Shown: in pieces, positions 22,741 through 32,056 of the stretch
Layout: each line of letters starts with the position of its first letter
Position numbering within the stretch: the first letter of the stretch is position 1
Assembly (NCBI GenBank): GCA_017542125.1
Contig: JAFXXU010000019.1
Location: forward strand, 1 to 48,515
Length of the DNA stretch: 48,515 bases
Direction of reading: 5' to 3'
DNA from: Ruminococcus sp.
GTDB lineage: Bacteria > Bacillota > Clostridia > Oscillospirales > Ruminococcaceae
Notes under the pieces: model-generated
Database searches by the model: none
What the model was told of the DNA's origin: nothing
Seen by the model: only the letters and a program-made list of their open reading frames with translations
Program-made: the position numbers and the translations under genes

Positions 22741-24144
22741 ATGACAGGAACTCGCAGCAGCCTTTCGGTGATCGTCATAGGCTTTTCGGCTCTGCTATGC
22801 CTGGCGGTGCTGACGGGCATCCGCTTTGCAGCCTCGGAGGAGCCCTCAAAAACAGAGTTATACACAAAAACTCCCGCCGTACCTGTGCGCGGCGGGATAT
22901 TTGACCGAAACGGAACTCCCCTTGCGGTAAGCAACGGGGATGGCAGGAGCTATCCGGAGCCACTCTGCCCCCATCTGCTGGGGTCACTCTCGGCAGACGG
23001 CTCGGCTTTAGGAGGGATAGAGCTTGCATTTGACGACACCCTCCGGGGAGTTAGGGGGCAGCGTCAGGGTGAGGACATATATCTCACCATAGACGCGGAG
23101 CTGCAGTGCACCGCAGAAAGCATCCTGCGGACGGCAGCGAAGCGCTATTCCGAAGGTGTGGATCACGATACGGCTGCACCCTACTGCGGAAAGGCAGGAG
23201 CTGCGGTGGTCATCGACTGCTCCGACGGGGAGGTGCTGGCGCTTGCCTCCTACCCCGATCATAAGCTTGAAAGCTTCTCAGAGGACTATGAAAGCCTGCT
23301 GAACGATGAAAGCTCTCCCCTGCTCGACCGAGCCTTGCAAGGGCTCTACCGTCCGGGCTCCACCTTCAAGACCGTGACCGCAGCGGCAGCTCTTATCGAG
23401 GGGGCTGTCTCACCCACGACCTGTTTCTGGTGCGGTTCATCGGTGAATATAGCCGGCAGCAGGTTTTCCTGTATGAAGCAGCACGGCTACACCGATATCT
23501 CAAAGGCTCTGGAGCTGTCCTGCAATATCTATTTCTATCGGGCGGCACTAAGGCTCGGGACGGAGCCGCTGATAAGCTATGCCTCTTTATTCGGCTACGG
23601 TGAAGCGCCGGCGCTGGAGCTGCCTACTCTGTCGGGACAGACAGCCGCCCCCGACAACACAGGCTATTGGGGCGACGGTCAGCTTATTCAGGCGGCTATC
23701 GGGCAGTCCACAACGCTGTGCACCCCCTTGCAGATGTGCCTTTCGGCGGTGATGCTGGCTAACAAGGGCATACGCCCGCAGCCGCGGATCGTCCGCAGCA
23801 TCGGGAACTCCATCCCGCCAGATGCCAGGCTGACCCCCGTTATCGCAGCAGAGCTGAAAGCCGACAGCGTCTTTGAACTGATAACCGATGCTATGACCGC
23901 CTCCACAGCCTACACCTACGGGGAATACGCTCTCTCGCAGCTGCCCTCCCCCTGTGCGATCAAGACGGGCACGCCCCAATCCCCCAGGGGTTACGACAGC
24001 GCAGTTATCGGCTTCTACCCCGCGGACAAGCCTGAGATAGCCTTTGCGGTTATGCTGGAGGGCGGCGCCAACGCTAAGCACACGGTCTATGAGCTGTGCG
24101 CAGCATATGAGAGGGTCAGAGCATCCCTCGGCAGAAGGAGATGA
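22741..24144 (+). CDS. Class B penicillin-binding protein (transpeptidase)
   Basis: The 467-residue protein has an N-terminal membrane anchor (about residues 10-30), a short dimerisation part (PVRGGIFDRNGTPLA, about 48-62) and a transpeptidase domain with all three motifs: SxxK in RPGSTFKTV, SxN in LSCNIYF and KTG in AIKTGTPQS. It cross-links peptidoglycan. It is smaller than FtsI or SpoVD and lacks PASTA domains, resembling the PbpA group. AGGTGAT lies upstream of the ATG. The gene overlaps the convergent flavoprotein gene by 29 bp. A role in sporulation is possible but not shown. Confidence 0.9.
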   Translation: MTGTRSSLSVIVIGFSALLCLAVLTGIRFAASEEPSKTELYTKTPAVPVRGGIFDRNGTPLAVSNGDGRSYPEPLCPHLLGSLSADGSALGGIELAFDDTLRGVRGQRQGEDIYLTIDAELQCTAESILRTAAKRYSEGVDHDTAAPYCGKAGAAVVIDCSDGEVLALASYPDHKLESFSEDYESLLNDESSPLLDRALQGLYRPGSTFKTVTAAAALIEGAVSPTTCFWCGSSVNIAGSRFSCMKQHGYTDISKALELSCNIYFYRAALRLGTEPLISYASLFGYGEAPALELPTLSGQTAAPDNTGYWGDGQLIQAAIGQSTTLCTPLQMCLSAVMLANKGIRPQPRIVRSIGNSIPPDARLTPVIAAELKADSVFELITDAMTASTAYTYGEYALSQLPSPCAIKTGTPQSPRGYDSAVIGFYPADKPEIAFAVMLEGGANAKHTVYELCAAYERVRASLGRRR

Positions 24145-24658
24145 TCTCTTCACTGCGGGCTTCCGCAGCAGCTTTGCCGTCAACGGAGCAGAGGGCAAGG
24201 CTCCCTGAGGGGGTGATCTCCAGATGCCCGCAGTAATGCTCTATCGTGGAGATCAGGCGCTCACACTCCTTCATCCCCCCGCCCGTCCGCAGAACTATGG
24301 AATAAGAGAGCTTCCCGCCCCGGAGGGAGGCGTGGGGCTCATGAGTGTTGCTCCAGGGGGTGCAGCGGTCGATGAAGGCCTTGAACTGCCCCGGAACATC
24401 AGCCCAGTATGAGGGGGAGACGAACAGTATCCTGTCGGCTTCGTCAAGCTCTGCCATCAGTTTATCAACGCCGTCGCTCATCACGCATTTGCCTGTCAGA
24501 TGGCAGCTGCGGCAGCCCCTGCAGAATGAAAAGCTGTAATCGTTTATGCAGACAGAGCGCACCTCGCCCCTCTCCGACATCACCTCGGCCGCCAGAGCGC
24601 AGATAAAGGCGGTGGCGCCGTCCCTTACGGGGCTGCAATTAAGTATAAGTGTTTTCAA
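24116..24658 (-). CDS. Iron-sulfur flavoprotein (FMN reductase family)
   Basis: The 180-residue protein has the flavodoxin-like FMN-binding start TLILNCSPVRDGAT and the block VSPSYWADVPGQFKAFIDR. The segment CRGCRSCHLTGKC (about residues 46-58) has C-x2-C-x2-C-x5-C spacing, as known for the 4Fe-4S cluster of archaeal and clostridial iron-sulfur flavoproteins. It is probably an electron-transfer or oxidative-stress protein. The start is TTG 24656-24658, with AAAGGAG 8 nt upstream. Confidence 0.85.
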   Translation of the reverse strand: MKTLILNCSPVRDGATAFICALAAEVMSERGEVRSVCINDYSFSFCRGCRSCHLTGKCVMSDGVDKLMAELDEADRILFVSPSYWADVPGQFKAFIDRCTPWSNTHEPHASLRGGKLSYSIVLRTGGGMKECERLISTIEHYCGHLEITPSGSLALCSVDGKAAAEARSEEIISFCRGML

Positions 24659-24679
24659 AGACCTCGCTCCTTTCTATGC

Positions 24680-24706
24680 AAAAAGACCCGCCATTTCTGA
24701 CGGGTC
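24680..24706 (-). terminator. Terminator of guaB
   Basis: On the minus strand GACCCG (24701-24706) pairs with CGGGTC (24685-24690), followed by five T residues. Confidence 0.8.
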
Positions 24707-24713
24707 ATTATTA

Positions 24714-26387
<1,674 letters not shown>

Positions 26388-26510
26388 TTACCGGCTGCGG
26401 CTTTCAACCGAAAATGTGTTGGCTTTTTTCACATATTTTGTTTCGTAAAGTTGTCTAAATCGCACAATGCACAAAAATTCCGTAAAATATCCCATATTTT
26501 TGTATAATAG

Positions 26511-26584
26511 GTTACATTTCGATTACGTTGTTTACAAAATAGTTACAGCTTAATTACACAACGTTACTATTCCTGGGGTATAAT
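26511..26584 (+). promoter_or_regulatory. WalR-like box array and promoter of the NlpC/P60 gene
   Basis: Read on the minus strand, TGTAAT (26553-26558), TGTAAC (26542-26547) and TGTAAA (26531-26536) follow one another with exact 5-bp gaps. This is the known WalR motif TGTWAH-N5-TGTWAH. A second pair, CGTAAT (26522-26527) and TGTAAC (26511-26516), also has a 5-bp gap, and a weak half-site lies at 26563-26568. A TATAAT -10 is at 26579-26584 with no good -35, as expected for an activated promoter. WalR of low-GC Gram-positives controls NlpC/P60 wall hydrolases, the very kind of gene that follows. Confidence 0.6.
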
Positions 26585-26605
26585 AGTTAGCATAGGAGGT
26601 ACTGT

Positions 26606-28033
26606 ATGAATAGTTACATTGTAAAAGCAGCGATCGGTGCTCTGGGAGCAGCGGGTATAGCGCTTATCTCCGGTTCTATAGGAGCCGAGGCCAGCACAGC
26701 CCTCTCGACCACCTGCATCGGGACAAGTTTTATGAATGGCTTATCCGCACAGCACATTATTACAACAGACTCGGATGTCAACCCCACAGCTCAGCTGCCG
26801 GACGCAGTGAAGCAGCTCATCGAAAGCTTCGATGAGGTCACTCCCGCAGAGCCGCAGCTTTCCTCGGACTTCGTTACGTCCGACGCTATATCGGTCTCGG
26901 TAAAGAACCTTTCCGATTACAGCAAGGGTACGATATTCAACGTCTACGTTAACGGTATTCTTAACAAGACCGTTACCCTCGAGGAGCTTCAGAAAGATAA
27001 TATAATATCTGTTTACAACTCCTCGAATGAGTATTTTCAACCGGATACTGCTTACAGAGTAGCAGTTGAACCCCAGCTGGGGCTTCTGAAAAACCGCTCA
27101 CAGCTCCCTGTGACCACAGGCTCGGATACATATTTCCGTGTTGACAGCGGAACGCTTGTCTACGCCAAGGCGGGCGACAATTTCTATGCAGCACGCTATA
27201 CCGAGTACGTCTGCGGCTCAAAGGGCGAGCTCTCCGATACTGAGGGCGATGCGGTAGCGGGTCAGTCCGCTGATACCGATGCCGAGTACATCAAGCTCAC
27301 CGAGGGCGAGTACAGCGGTCTCTATGTCAGGAGCGAGAACTTAGAGAGAGTTACCGAGTCCGACTCCGCCGAGCTCACCGAGCAGGGCGAGAAGGATAAG
27401 GAAAAAGCTATCGCGGAGGCCAAGAAGGCCGCCGAGGAGCAGGCAAAGAAGGAAGCAGAGGCAAAGAAGAAGGCCGAGGAGGCAAGAAAGGCTGCAGAAG
27501 CCAAGCTCGCCGAGGAAGCCAAGAAGGTGGAAGAAAACAGAAAGGCTGCCGAGGAGACCGGTAACACTAACACCGGTACGACTGCCAAAACCGACAACAG
27601 CCAGTCAACTGCCACCCAGCCCAAGACCAAAACGGATGACAGCTCATCGGCAAGCACCGCTCAGACTGACAGAGCCGCGCTGATCAAGAAGCTCTGCGAT
27701 TACGCAAGAACATTTGACGGCGGCGTCTATATAAGCTGCGGTACCGGTTACCGCGCCTGCGACTGCTGCGGTCTCACGATGCTGGCCTATAAGTACATCG
27801 GCGTTACACTTCCCCACTCTGTCGGAGGACAGGCATCAATGGGCAAGCGCGTTTCGGTAAGCGAGATGCAGCCCGGCGATATCATCATCGCAAACGGCTA
27901 CGGCCACGCGATGCTCTATCTCGGCGACGGATACCTCATCCACGCCATGAACCCCAGACAGGGAATAAAGATACAGAAGGCATCGACCGCTATGTACTAC
28001 AATCCCGTAAACTGTGTTGTAAGAATCATATAA
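26606..28033 (+). CDS. Secreted NlpC/P60 peptidoglycan hydrolase
   Basis: The 475-residue protein has a signal peptide (about residues 1-30), a region with an SH3b-like strand (about 165-250), a long Ala/Glu/Lys coiled coil (about 255-320), a Thr/Ser-rich linker and a C-terminal NlpC/P60 domain (about 355-475). The catalytic Cys387 lies in CDCCGL, where DCSG is usual, and the His in NGYGHAMLYLGDG. Such enzymes cut D-Glu-DAP type peptide bonds in the wall. AGGAGG precedes the ATG. WalR-like boxes upstream suggest control by cell-wall status. Confidence 0.92.
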   Translation: MNSYIVKAAIGALGAAGIALISGSIGAEASTALSTTCIGTSFMNGLSAQHIITTDSDVNPTAQLPDAVKQLIESFDEVTPAEPQLSSDFVTSDAISVSVKNLSDYSKGTIFNVYVNGILNKTVTLEELQKDNIISVYNSSNEYFQPDTAYRVAVEPQLGLLKNRSQLPVTTGSDTYFRVDSGTLVYAKAGDNFYAARYTEYVCGSKGELSDTEGDAVAGQSADTDAEYIKLTEGEYSGLYVRSENLERVTESDSAELTEQGEKDKEKAIAEAKKAAEEQAKKEAEAKKKAEEARKAAEAKLAEEAKKVEENRKAAEETGNTNTGTTAKTDNSQSTATQPKTKTDDSSSASTAQTDRAALIKKLCDYARTFDGGVYISCGTGYRACDCCGLTMLAYKYIGVTLPHSVGGQASMGKRVSVSEMQPGDIIIANGYGHAMLYLGDGYLIHAMNPRQGIKIQKASTAMYYNPVNCVVRII

Positions 28034-28090
28034 GTCATATCGGCGCGGTTACAATGTGCGACCCGCTCCGAACGCTGCAAAAAGACAAAG

Positions 28091-28125
28091 ACCTGCACTC
28101 ACCTTTCGGTGAGCGCAGGTTTTTT
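28091..28125. terminator. Bidirectional terminator
   Basis: ACCTGC-A-CTCACC (28091-28103) pairs with GGTGAG-C-GCAGGT (28108-28120), followed by a T-run on the plus strand. It lies between the hydrolase and the convergent receptor gene. Confidence 0.85.
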
Positions 28126-28131
28126 CTTTGC

Positions 28132-30759
28132 TTATTTGAGGGGTATCTCAGCTGTGCCGATCCTGATCGCTGCCATATTGTCTTCGGGAACACTGTCCGA
28201 AAGGATCGTAGTGAGCGTCAGCGCATTCTTTTTGAGATGCTGCTCGGAGAGTATCCTGGTCTCGGTGGGGATAACCTTGCCGTCCTTGGTAATGATCGAG
28301 ATGAACTCACCGCCGTCAGCGGTCTTGAAATAAGGCAGATAGAAGGCTGCGGACTGTCTGTCCTTGTCGATGCCGTCCTCACCGTCCAGATACTTGCAGC
28401 TGTCATCAAGGAGATCTATCACAAGCTCCAGCTTGCCTTTGTTGAGCGAGAAGGAGGCTATCTCAAAGGAGGCCTTTGTATCTTCCTTCTTATACTGGGT
28501 GAACCATTCGCTCTTTACGGGGAGCTCTGCGGCAGCCTCAAAGGTGGCATTGCTGCGGTTGCTGTCGTCAACTACGATGTAGCCGTCGGCATCCTTGGAG
28601 CCGGGCTGAACAGAAGTCCCTGCCGGAGAGGTCAGCGAAGCCATTGTGAGCTCGGTGCCGTCGGAGAATACGAGTTTCTCGATATCATCTGCGTTGATGG
28701 GCTGATCGGTCATATTCTCGTAGAGCATAAAGGAGGTGGCGCCGTTCTCAAGGGTCTCGGCAGCGCTTATGGTGCTGTAGCAGAGCATGATGCGGGTGCC
28801 GTTCTTGAATACAACGGTGCAGAAGGTGTCCTCAGAACCGCTGAATGCGGGAGGGATCTCGGAGATGTTGAACATACCGTCAAGAGCTTCGCTTCCGGGA
28901 TATACCAGCACACCAATGCCTACGCCGCCGTTGCCCACTGTGATCTTATCCACCTGGCAGGTGGCATCCTTGCCGTTATAGGTGTGTGCTATAGTTAGCT
29001 TGCCGTCGAGCTTGTAGGTCTGCTCGCCGCGCTTGCAGGCATATCTTGCAGGGAGGGCAACTCCAAATCTGCCTTCATACCAAGAATCCACACTTTCATT
29101 GTTATTGAACCCTATGCGCACAGTGTTGGAGTAGGTGCTGTAATCCTTCGGTACGGTGAACTCAACTGTCATAATGGCTATCTTATCGTAATTGAAGGTA
29201 TCGGCTCTGATTATATCGACCCTGCCCACATAATTGCTCCCGTCGGGGGCGGTCAGGGTGATGAACGGATCCATGAACCAACTGTCATCTTGTGCGTAAC
29301 CGCATACCAGAACATCCACCTTAAGGATATCGCCGAAGCGCCTTGTTCCGATGACCTCTACGGAATGCTCGCCGTCACTGCTCCTGTCAGAGGCTGCCTC
29401 TTGGTCACTGGCACCTACGATATTCATGTAGCTGCCGGCAAGCTCAAGATCGGAGTCGGAGAATTTGAACAGATCCTTATAGAGTCCTTTGTTAGCCGTA
29501 TAGACCGCATCTCCGGACGGGTCGGGCTGTATCTCCTGAGGATCATCCTGAGCTGTGCCGTTACCGACTTCGATGTCCATGATACCGAAGCGGAAGCCGG
29601 TGATCTTGGAGGCGTCGATGGGGTGGTCAGCGAAATCGCAGGCTACAACGATCCTGCCGTTCTCGTCGTCCATAACATCCCAGGGGCCGTAATTGAAGCC
29701 CTCGCCGAAGAGGATAGGTCTGAGGGTATCGCCGATGCGAGCAGCGATCAGGCTGGTGGTCTCGGAGTCGGTGAGGTCGAGGTAGCTTATCATACCGTCA
29801 GCGCCGGATCTGAGCCATACGGAGTCCAGCTTCTCGCCGCCCCACTCGGAGTCTAATACAGCTCTGAGGGACTGATCGGAATAGCTGAGCTCTTCGAGGG
29901 TGATCTCTGCTCCGGGATATGCAGCCTCATCCGAAAGCTTTACCTTCACATCGGGATTGAGAGTATAGTCATAGCCGTGCTTTCTGATCCTGAAGGTGAG
30001 AGGTGAGATCTCATAGAAGGTGGGGTCTCCTGCTCTGCTGTTCTTGTAGTAATCAAGCTCAAGGTCGAGCTGGAATTCGGCATCGTCGGTGATCTCGCTG
30101 ATCTTATTGTATACGGCAAAGGCAATGCTGAAAACTGTCTTTTTGCCGTCCTCTGAGTATACCTGATTCCAGAGGGTGCCTGTCCTGACAAGATCGTCCG
30201 GCGTACCGTCGTCACCGATGAGCTCTCTCAGTCTGACATTTCTGACATCGAAGCAGAACTCATTGTCAATATGACTGCTTTCGTCGATGTCGCCCTCGAT
30301 ATCCACTCTCAGGATATCGCCGGAGCATCTGGTGCCGATAACTCTGAACTCGCCGTCAACGCCGTCAAGCCTGAAGGTGCAGCCCTCGGCTGTATCCAGG
30401 ACGTCAACCTTCTTCATAAGGGTATCGAAATCTGCGCCATTATTGATCTCATCGCGGTAGAGCATCCTATAATACTCGTAGTTCTCCTTATGGGTCTCGG
30501 TCTCAATGACATCCTTGGTAGCGATATCGGTGGCGCTCACGCCGCTGTCCTTATCAGGCTTAGAGAGGTGCTTATAGGCTGCCACCCCGCCCAGAGCTGC
30601 TATCGCACAGGCTGCTGCTGCCACGAGGGCACCTGTTCTCTTTACTGCTGCCGCATTCTTGGTGCTGCTTGATACTGTGATATTATTTCTTTCCTTCATG
30701 TCTACATCTCCCGTTAATTCGTCGAGAGGGATCTGCTTCATTATTTCTGTAAGTTTCAT
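28132..30759 (-). CDS. Large membrane receptor/anti-sigma partner of the ECF sigma factor
   Basis: The 875-residue protein has a short cytoplasmic N-terminus (about 40 residues), one membrane helix (about 42-62) and an 800-residue extracellular part. The outer part contains at least two copies of a larger module: RVIGTRCSGDILRVDI and EVIGTRRFGDILKVDV mark the repeat starts, and FADHPIDASKITGF and MTDQPINADDIEKL mark later equivalent positions. ATG 30757-30759 overlaps the sigma-factor stop (ATGA), so the two are coupled, which is the classic arrangement of a sigma factor and its membrane anti-sigma. It may belong near the DUF4179/DUF5643 proteins, but I do not recognise it securely. Its stimulus is unknown. 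Confidence 0.75.
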   Translation of the reverse strand: MKLTEIMKQIPLDELTGDVDMKERNNITVSSSTKNAAAVKRTGALVAAAACAIAALGGVAAYKHLSKPDKDSGVSATDIATKDVIETETHKENYEYYRMLYRDEINNGADFDTLMKKVDVLDTAEGCTFRLDGVDGEFRVIGTRCSGDILRVDIEGDIDESSHIDNEFCFDVRNVRLRELIGDDGTPDDLVRTGTLWNQVYSEDGKKTVFSIAFAVYNKISEITDDAEFQLDLELDYYKNSRAGDPTFYEISPLTFRIRKHGYDYTLNPDVKVKLSDEAAYPGAEITLEELSYSDQSLRAVLDSEWGGEKLDSVWLRSGADGMISYLDLTDSETTSLIAARIGDTLRPILFGEGFNYGPWDVMDDENGRIVVACDFADHPIDASKITGFRFGIMDIEVGNGTAQDDPQEIQPDPSGDAVYTANKGLYKDLFKFSDSDLELAGSYMNIVGASDQEAASDRSSDGEHSVEVIGTRRFGDILKVDVLVCGYAQDDSWFMDPFITLTAPDGSNYVGRVDIIRADTFNYDKIAIMTVEFTVPKDYSTYSNTVRIGFNNNESVDSWYEGRFGVALPARYACKRGEQTYKLDGKLTIAHTYNGKDATCQVDKITVGNGGVGIGVLVYPGSEALDGMFNISEIPPAFSGSEDTFCTVVFKNGTRIMLCYSTISAAETLENGATSFMLYENMTDQPINADDIEKLVFSDGTELTMASLTSPAGTSVQPGSKDADGYIVVDDSNRSNATFEAAAELPVKSEWFTQYKKEDTKASFEIASFSLNKGKLELVIDLLDDSCKYLDGEDGIDKDRQSAAFYLPYFKTADGGEFISIITKDGKVIPTETRILSEQHLKKNALTLTTILSDSVPEDNMAAIRIGTAEIPLK

Positions 30760-31298
30760 AGAATTATCCCTCCTTTGATCAAAGCCTTCCTGAGCTCGTT
30801 CTTTCTTCTCGCAAGTATATTCCAGACTTTTTTCTCTTTTACGCCTGTTCTTCTCGCTATTTCTTTTACATCGAGCTCGTAATAGTATCTTCCGATGAAT
30901 ATTTCTCTGTCGGGCTGGGGCATTTCCGAGACGCACTTTTTGATTATCCCGAGATTGACGCTCCTTGCCGCCTCGTCCTCCAGGTCGAGATCCAGCTCGA
31001 GGTCGTCCTCGATGGGATCGACAGGCTGGCCGGAGGTGATCTTCCGCAGCTTATCCACCGTACAGGACGATGCGGTCATTGAAACATAACTTTTGAGGCT
31101 CATTCTCGAGAGGTCTATACGGTCTCTTGCTGCCCAGACCTTATAAAAAGTATCCATTACTGTCTCCTCTCTGTCCGAGGGGTCGTTCAGCATTTTTCCT
31201 GCTATATACTCCGCCAGGGACTTATACTTTTTCATTACCGCTTCCAGCGCAGACTCATCGCCTGTACGCATCAGCCGGAGAAGCTCCTCGTCTGTCAT
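30756..31298 (-). CDS. ECF-type RNA polymerase sigma factor
   Basis: The 180-residue protein has sigma region 2 (about residues 20-85, with EETVMDTFYKVWAARDRI and SLKSYVSMTASSCTVDKLRK) and region 4 (about 125-175, with MPQPDREIFIGRYYYELDVKEIA and a helix-turn-helix GVKEKKVWNILARRK). An acidic linker joins them. ATG 31296-31298 is preferred because GGTGA lies 5 nt upstream; GTG 31307 or ATG 31304 in the same frame remain possible. It is cotranscribed with the membrane protein, its likely anti-sigma factor. Confidence 0.88.
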   Translation of the reverse strand: MTDEELLRLMRTGDESALEAVMKKYKSLAEYIAGKMLNDPSDREETVMDTFYKVWAARDRIDLSRMSLKSYVSMTASSCTVDKLRKITSGQPVDPIEDDLELDLDLEDEAARSVNLGIIKKCVSEMPQPDREIFIGRYYYELDVKEIARRTGVKEKKVWNILARRKNELRKALIKGGIIL

Positions 31299-31384
31299 AT
31301 TCATCACCGCTTTTCTTTGAAAGGCCTTTCACTTATATATTCGTAATGGGAGACGGTTTTCACTCACTTTTTTGAAAAAAAATT

Positions 31385-31525
31385 TTTGGGGGATCAGTTT
31401 CCCCTCATAGCTTGGAGAGCTTAGGGACGAAAAATCGCTTGCGAGCGGGGCTCACTCGCCCCTGGACCTCGCATCTTTTGGCTTTGTGCCTTGACTTTAG
31501 CTTTGCGCGGGGGGATCTGATCGTG
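31385..31525. other. Non-coding stretch with hairpins
   Basis: No convincing gene lies between the ECF sigma gene and the PFL terminator. GCGAG (31441-31445) with CTCGC (31468-31472) encloses GGGGC/GCCCC (31447-31451, 31458-31462). GATCAG near 31392 and CTGATC near 31516 are complementary. This may be a structured RNA or remnant of a repeat. I cannot assign it. Confidence 0.3.
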
Positions 31526-31537
31526 CATTGTGAATTG

Positions 31538-31570
31538 AAAAAAGCCCCCGCATTTACGAAGGCTTTTTTT
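31538..31570 (-). terminator. Terminator of the PFL operon
   Basis: On the minus strand AAAAAAAGCC (31561-31570) faces GGCTTTTTT (31538-31546), giving a stem that ends in a T-run just after the last PFL gene. Confidence 0.7.
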
Positions 31571-31576
31571 GTGTTG

Positions 31577-31828
31577 TCAGATCTTCTCGTGGAATGTCCT
31601 CGAGATAACATCATCCTGCTGCTCTTTCGTCAGCTTTACAAAGTTTACTGCATATCCCGATACTCTCACCGTAAGCTGAGGGTATTTCTCAGGATGCGCC
31701 TGTGCGTCCAGCAGGGTCTCTCTCGTGAATACGTTCACGTTCAGATGGTGCCCGCCCTTTTCAACATAACCGTCAAGCAGCTCTACAAGGTTGTCTACCT
31801 GCCTGTCGTTGGGTATTACGTTTGCCAT
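31577..31828 (-). CDS. Separate glycyl-radical domain of pyruvate formate-lyase
   Basis: The 83-residue protein equals the C-terminal domain of [39 protein letters not shown] and [16 protein letters not shown]. The radical-bearing glycine is Gly58 in RVSGYA. It resembles the spare-part proteins GrcA/YfiD of Escherichia coli. Here, however, the large PFL subunit next to it lacks this domain, so the small protein is probably an obligate subunit. AAGGAG precedes the ATG. It is the last of three genes, 12 bp after the middle one. Confidence 0.92.
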   Translation of the reverse strand: MANVIPNDRQVDNLVELLDGYVEKGGHHLNVNVFTRETLLDAQAHPEKYPQLTVRVSGYAVNFVKLTKEQQDDVISRTFHEKI

Positions 31829-31840
31829 ATGCTCAGCTCC

Positions 31841-32056
31841 TTATTCTTCATCTTCAGCAGGCTCGTTCGGCTGACAGCAGGCTGCCGGCTTCCCGCCGCA
31901 TTCGGTGGTGCGGTATCTGTTTACCCTGACCCCGTTGCCGTCCTCGTCAACGTCTATGGTCAGATGACCGCTCCCCTGCTCCATAAGCAGGTCTATCATC
32001 TCAACGAGCTCATCCAGCTCGCCGTTTTCGTTATCCTTAGTGACAAGCATTCCCAT
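31841..32056 (-). CDS. Small Cys-rich protein related to the glycyl-radical domain start
   Basis: The 71-residue protein has a first half LDELVEMIDLLMEQGSGHLTIDVDED that resembles the start of the glycyl-radical domain ([20 protein letters not shown]) in the next gene. The RVSGYA motif is absent. In its place is a short tail with one Cys and a Cys pair (TECGGKPAACCQPN) and an acidic end. It may be a diverged copy that now binds PFL or a metal. The ATG overlaps the large-subunit stop by one base (TGATG). Confidence 0.75.
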   Translation of the reverse strand: MGMLVTKDNENGELDELVEMIDLLMEQGSGHLTIDVDEDGNGVRVNRYRTTECGGKPAACCQPNEPAEDEE

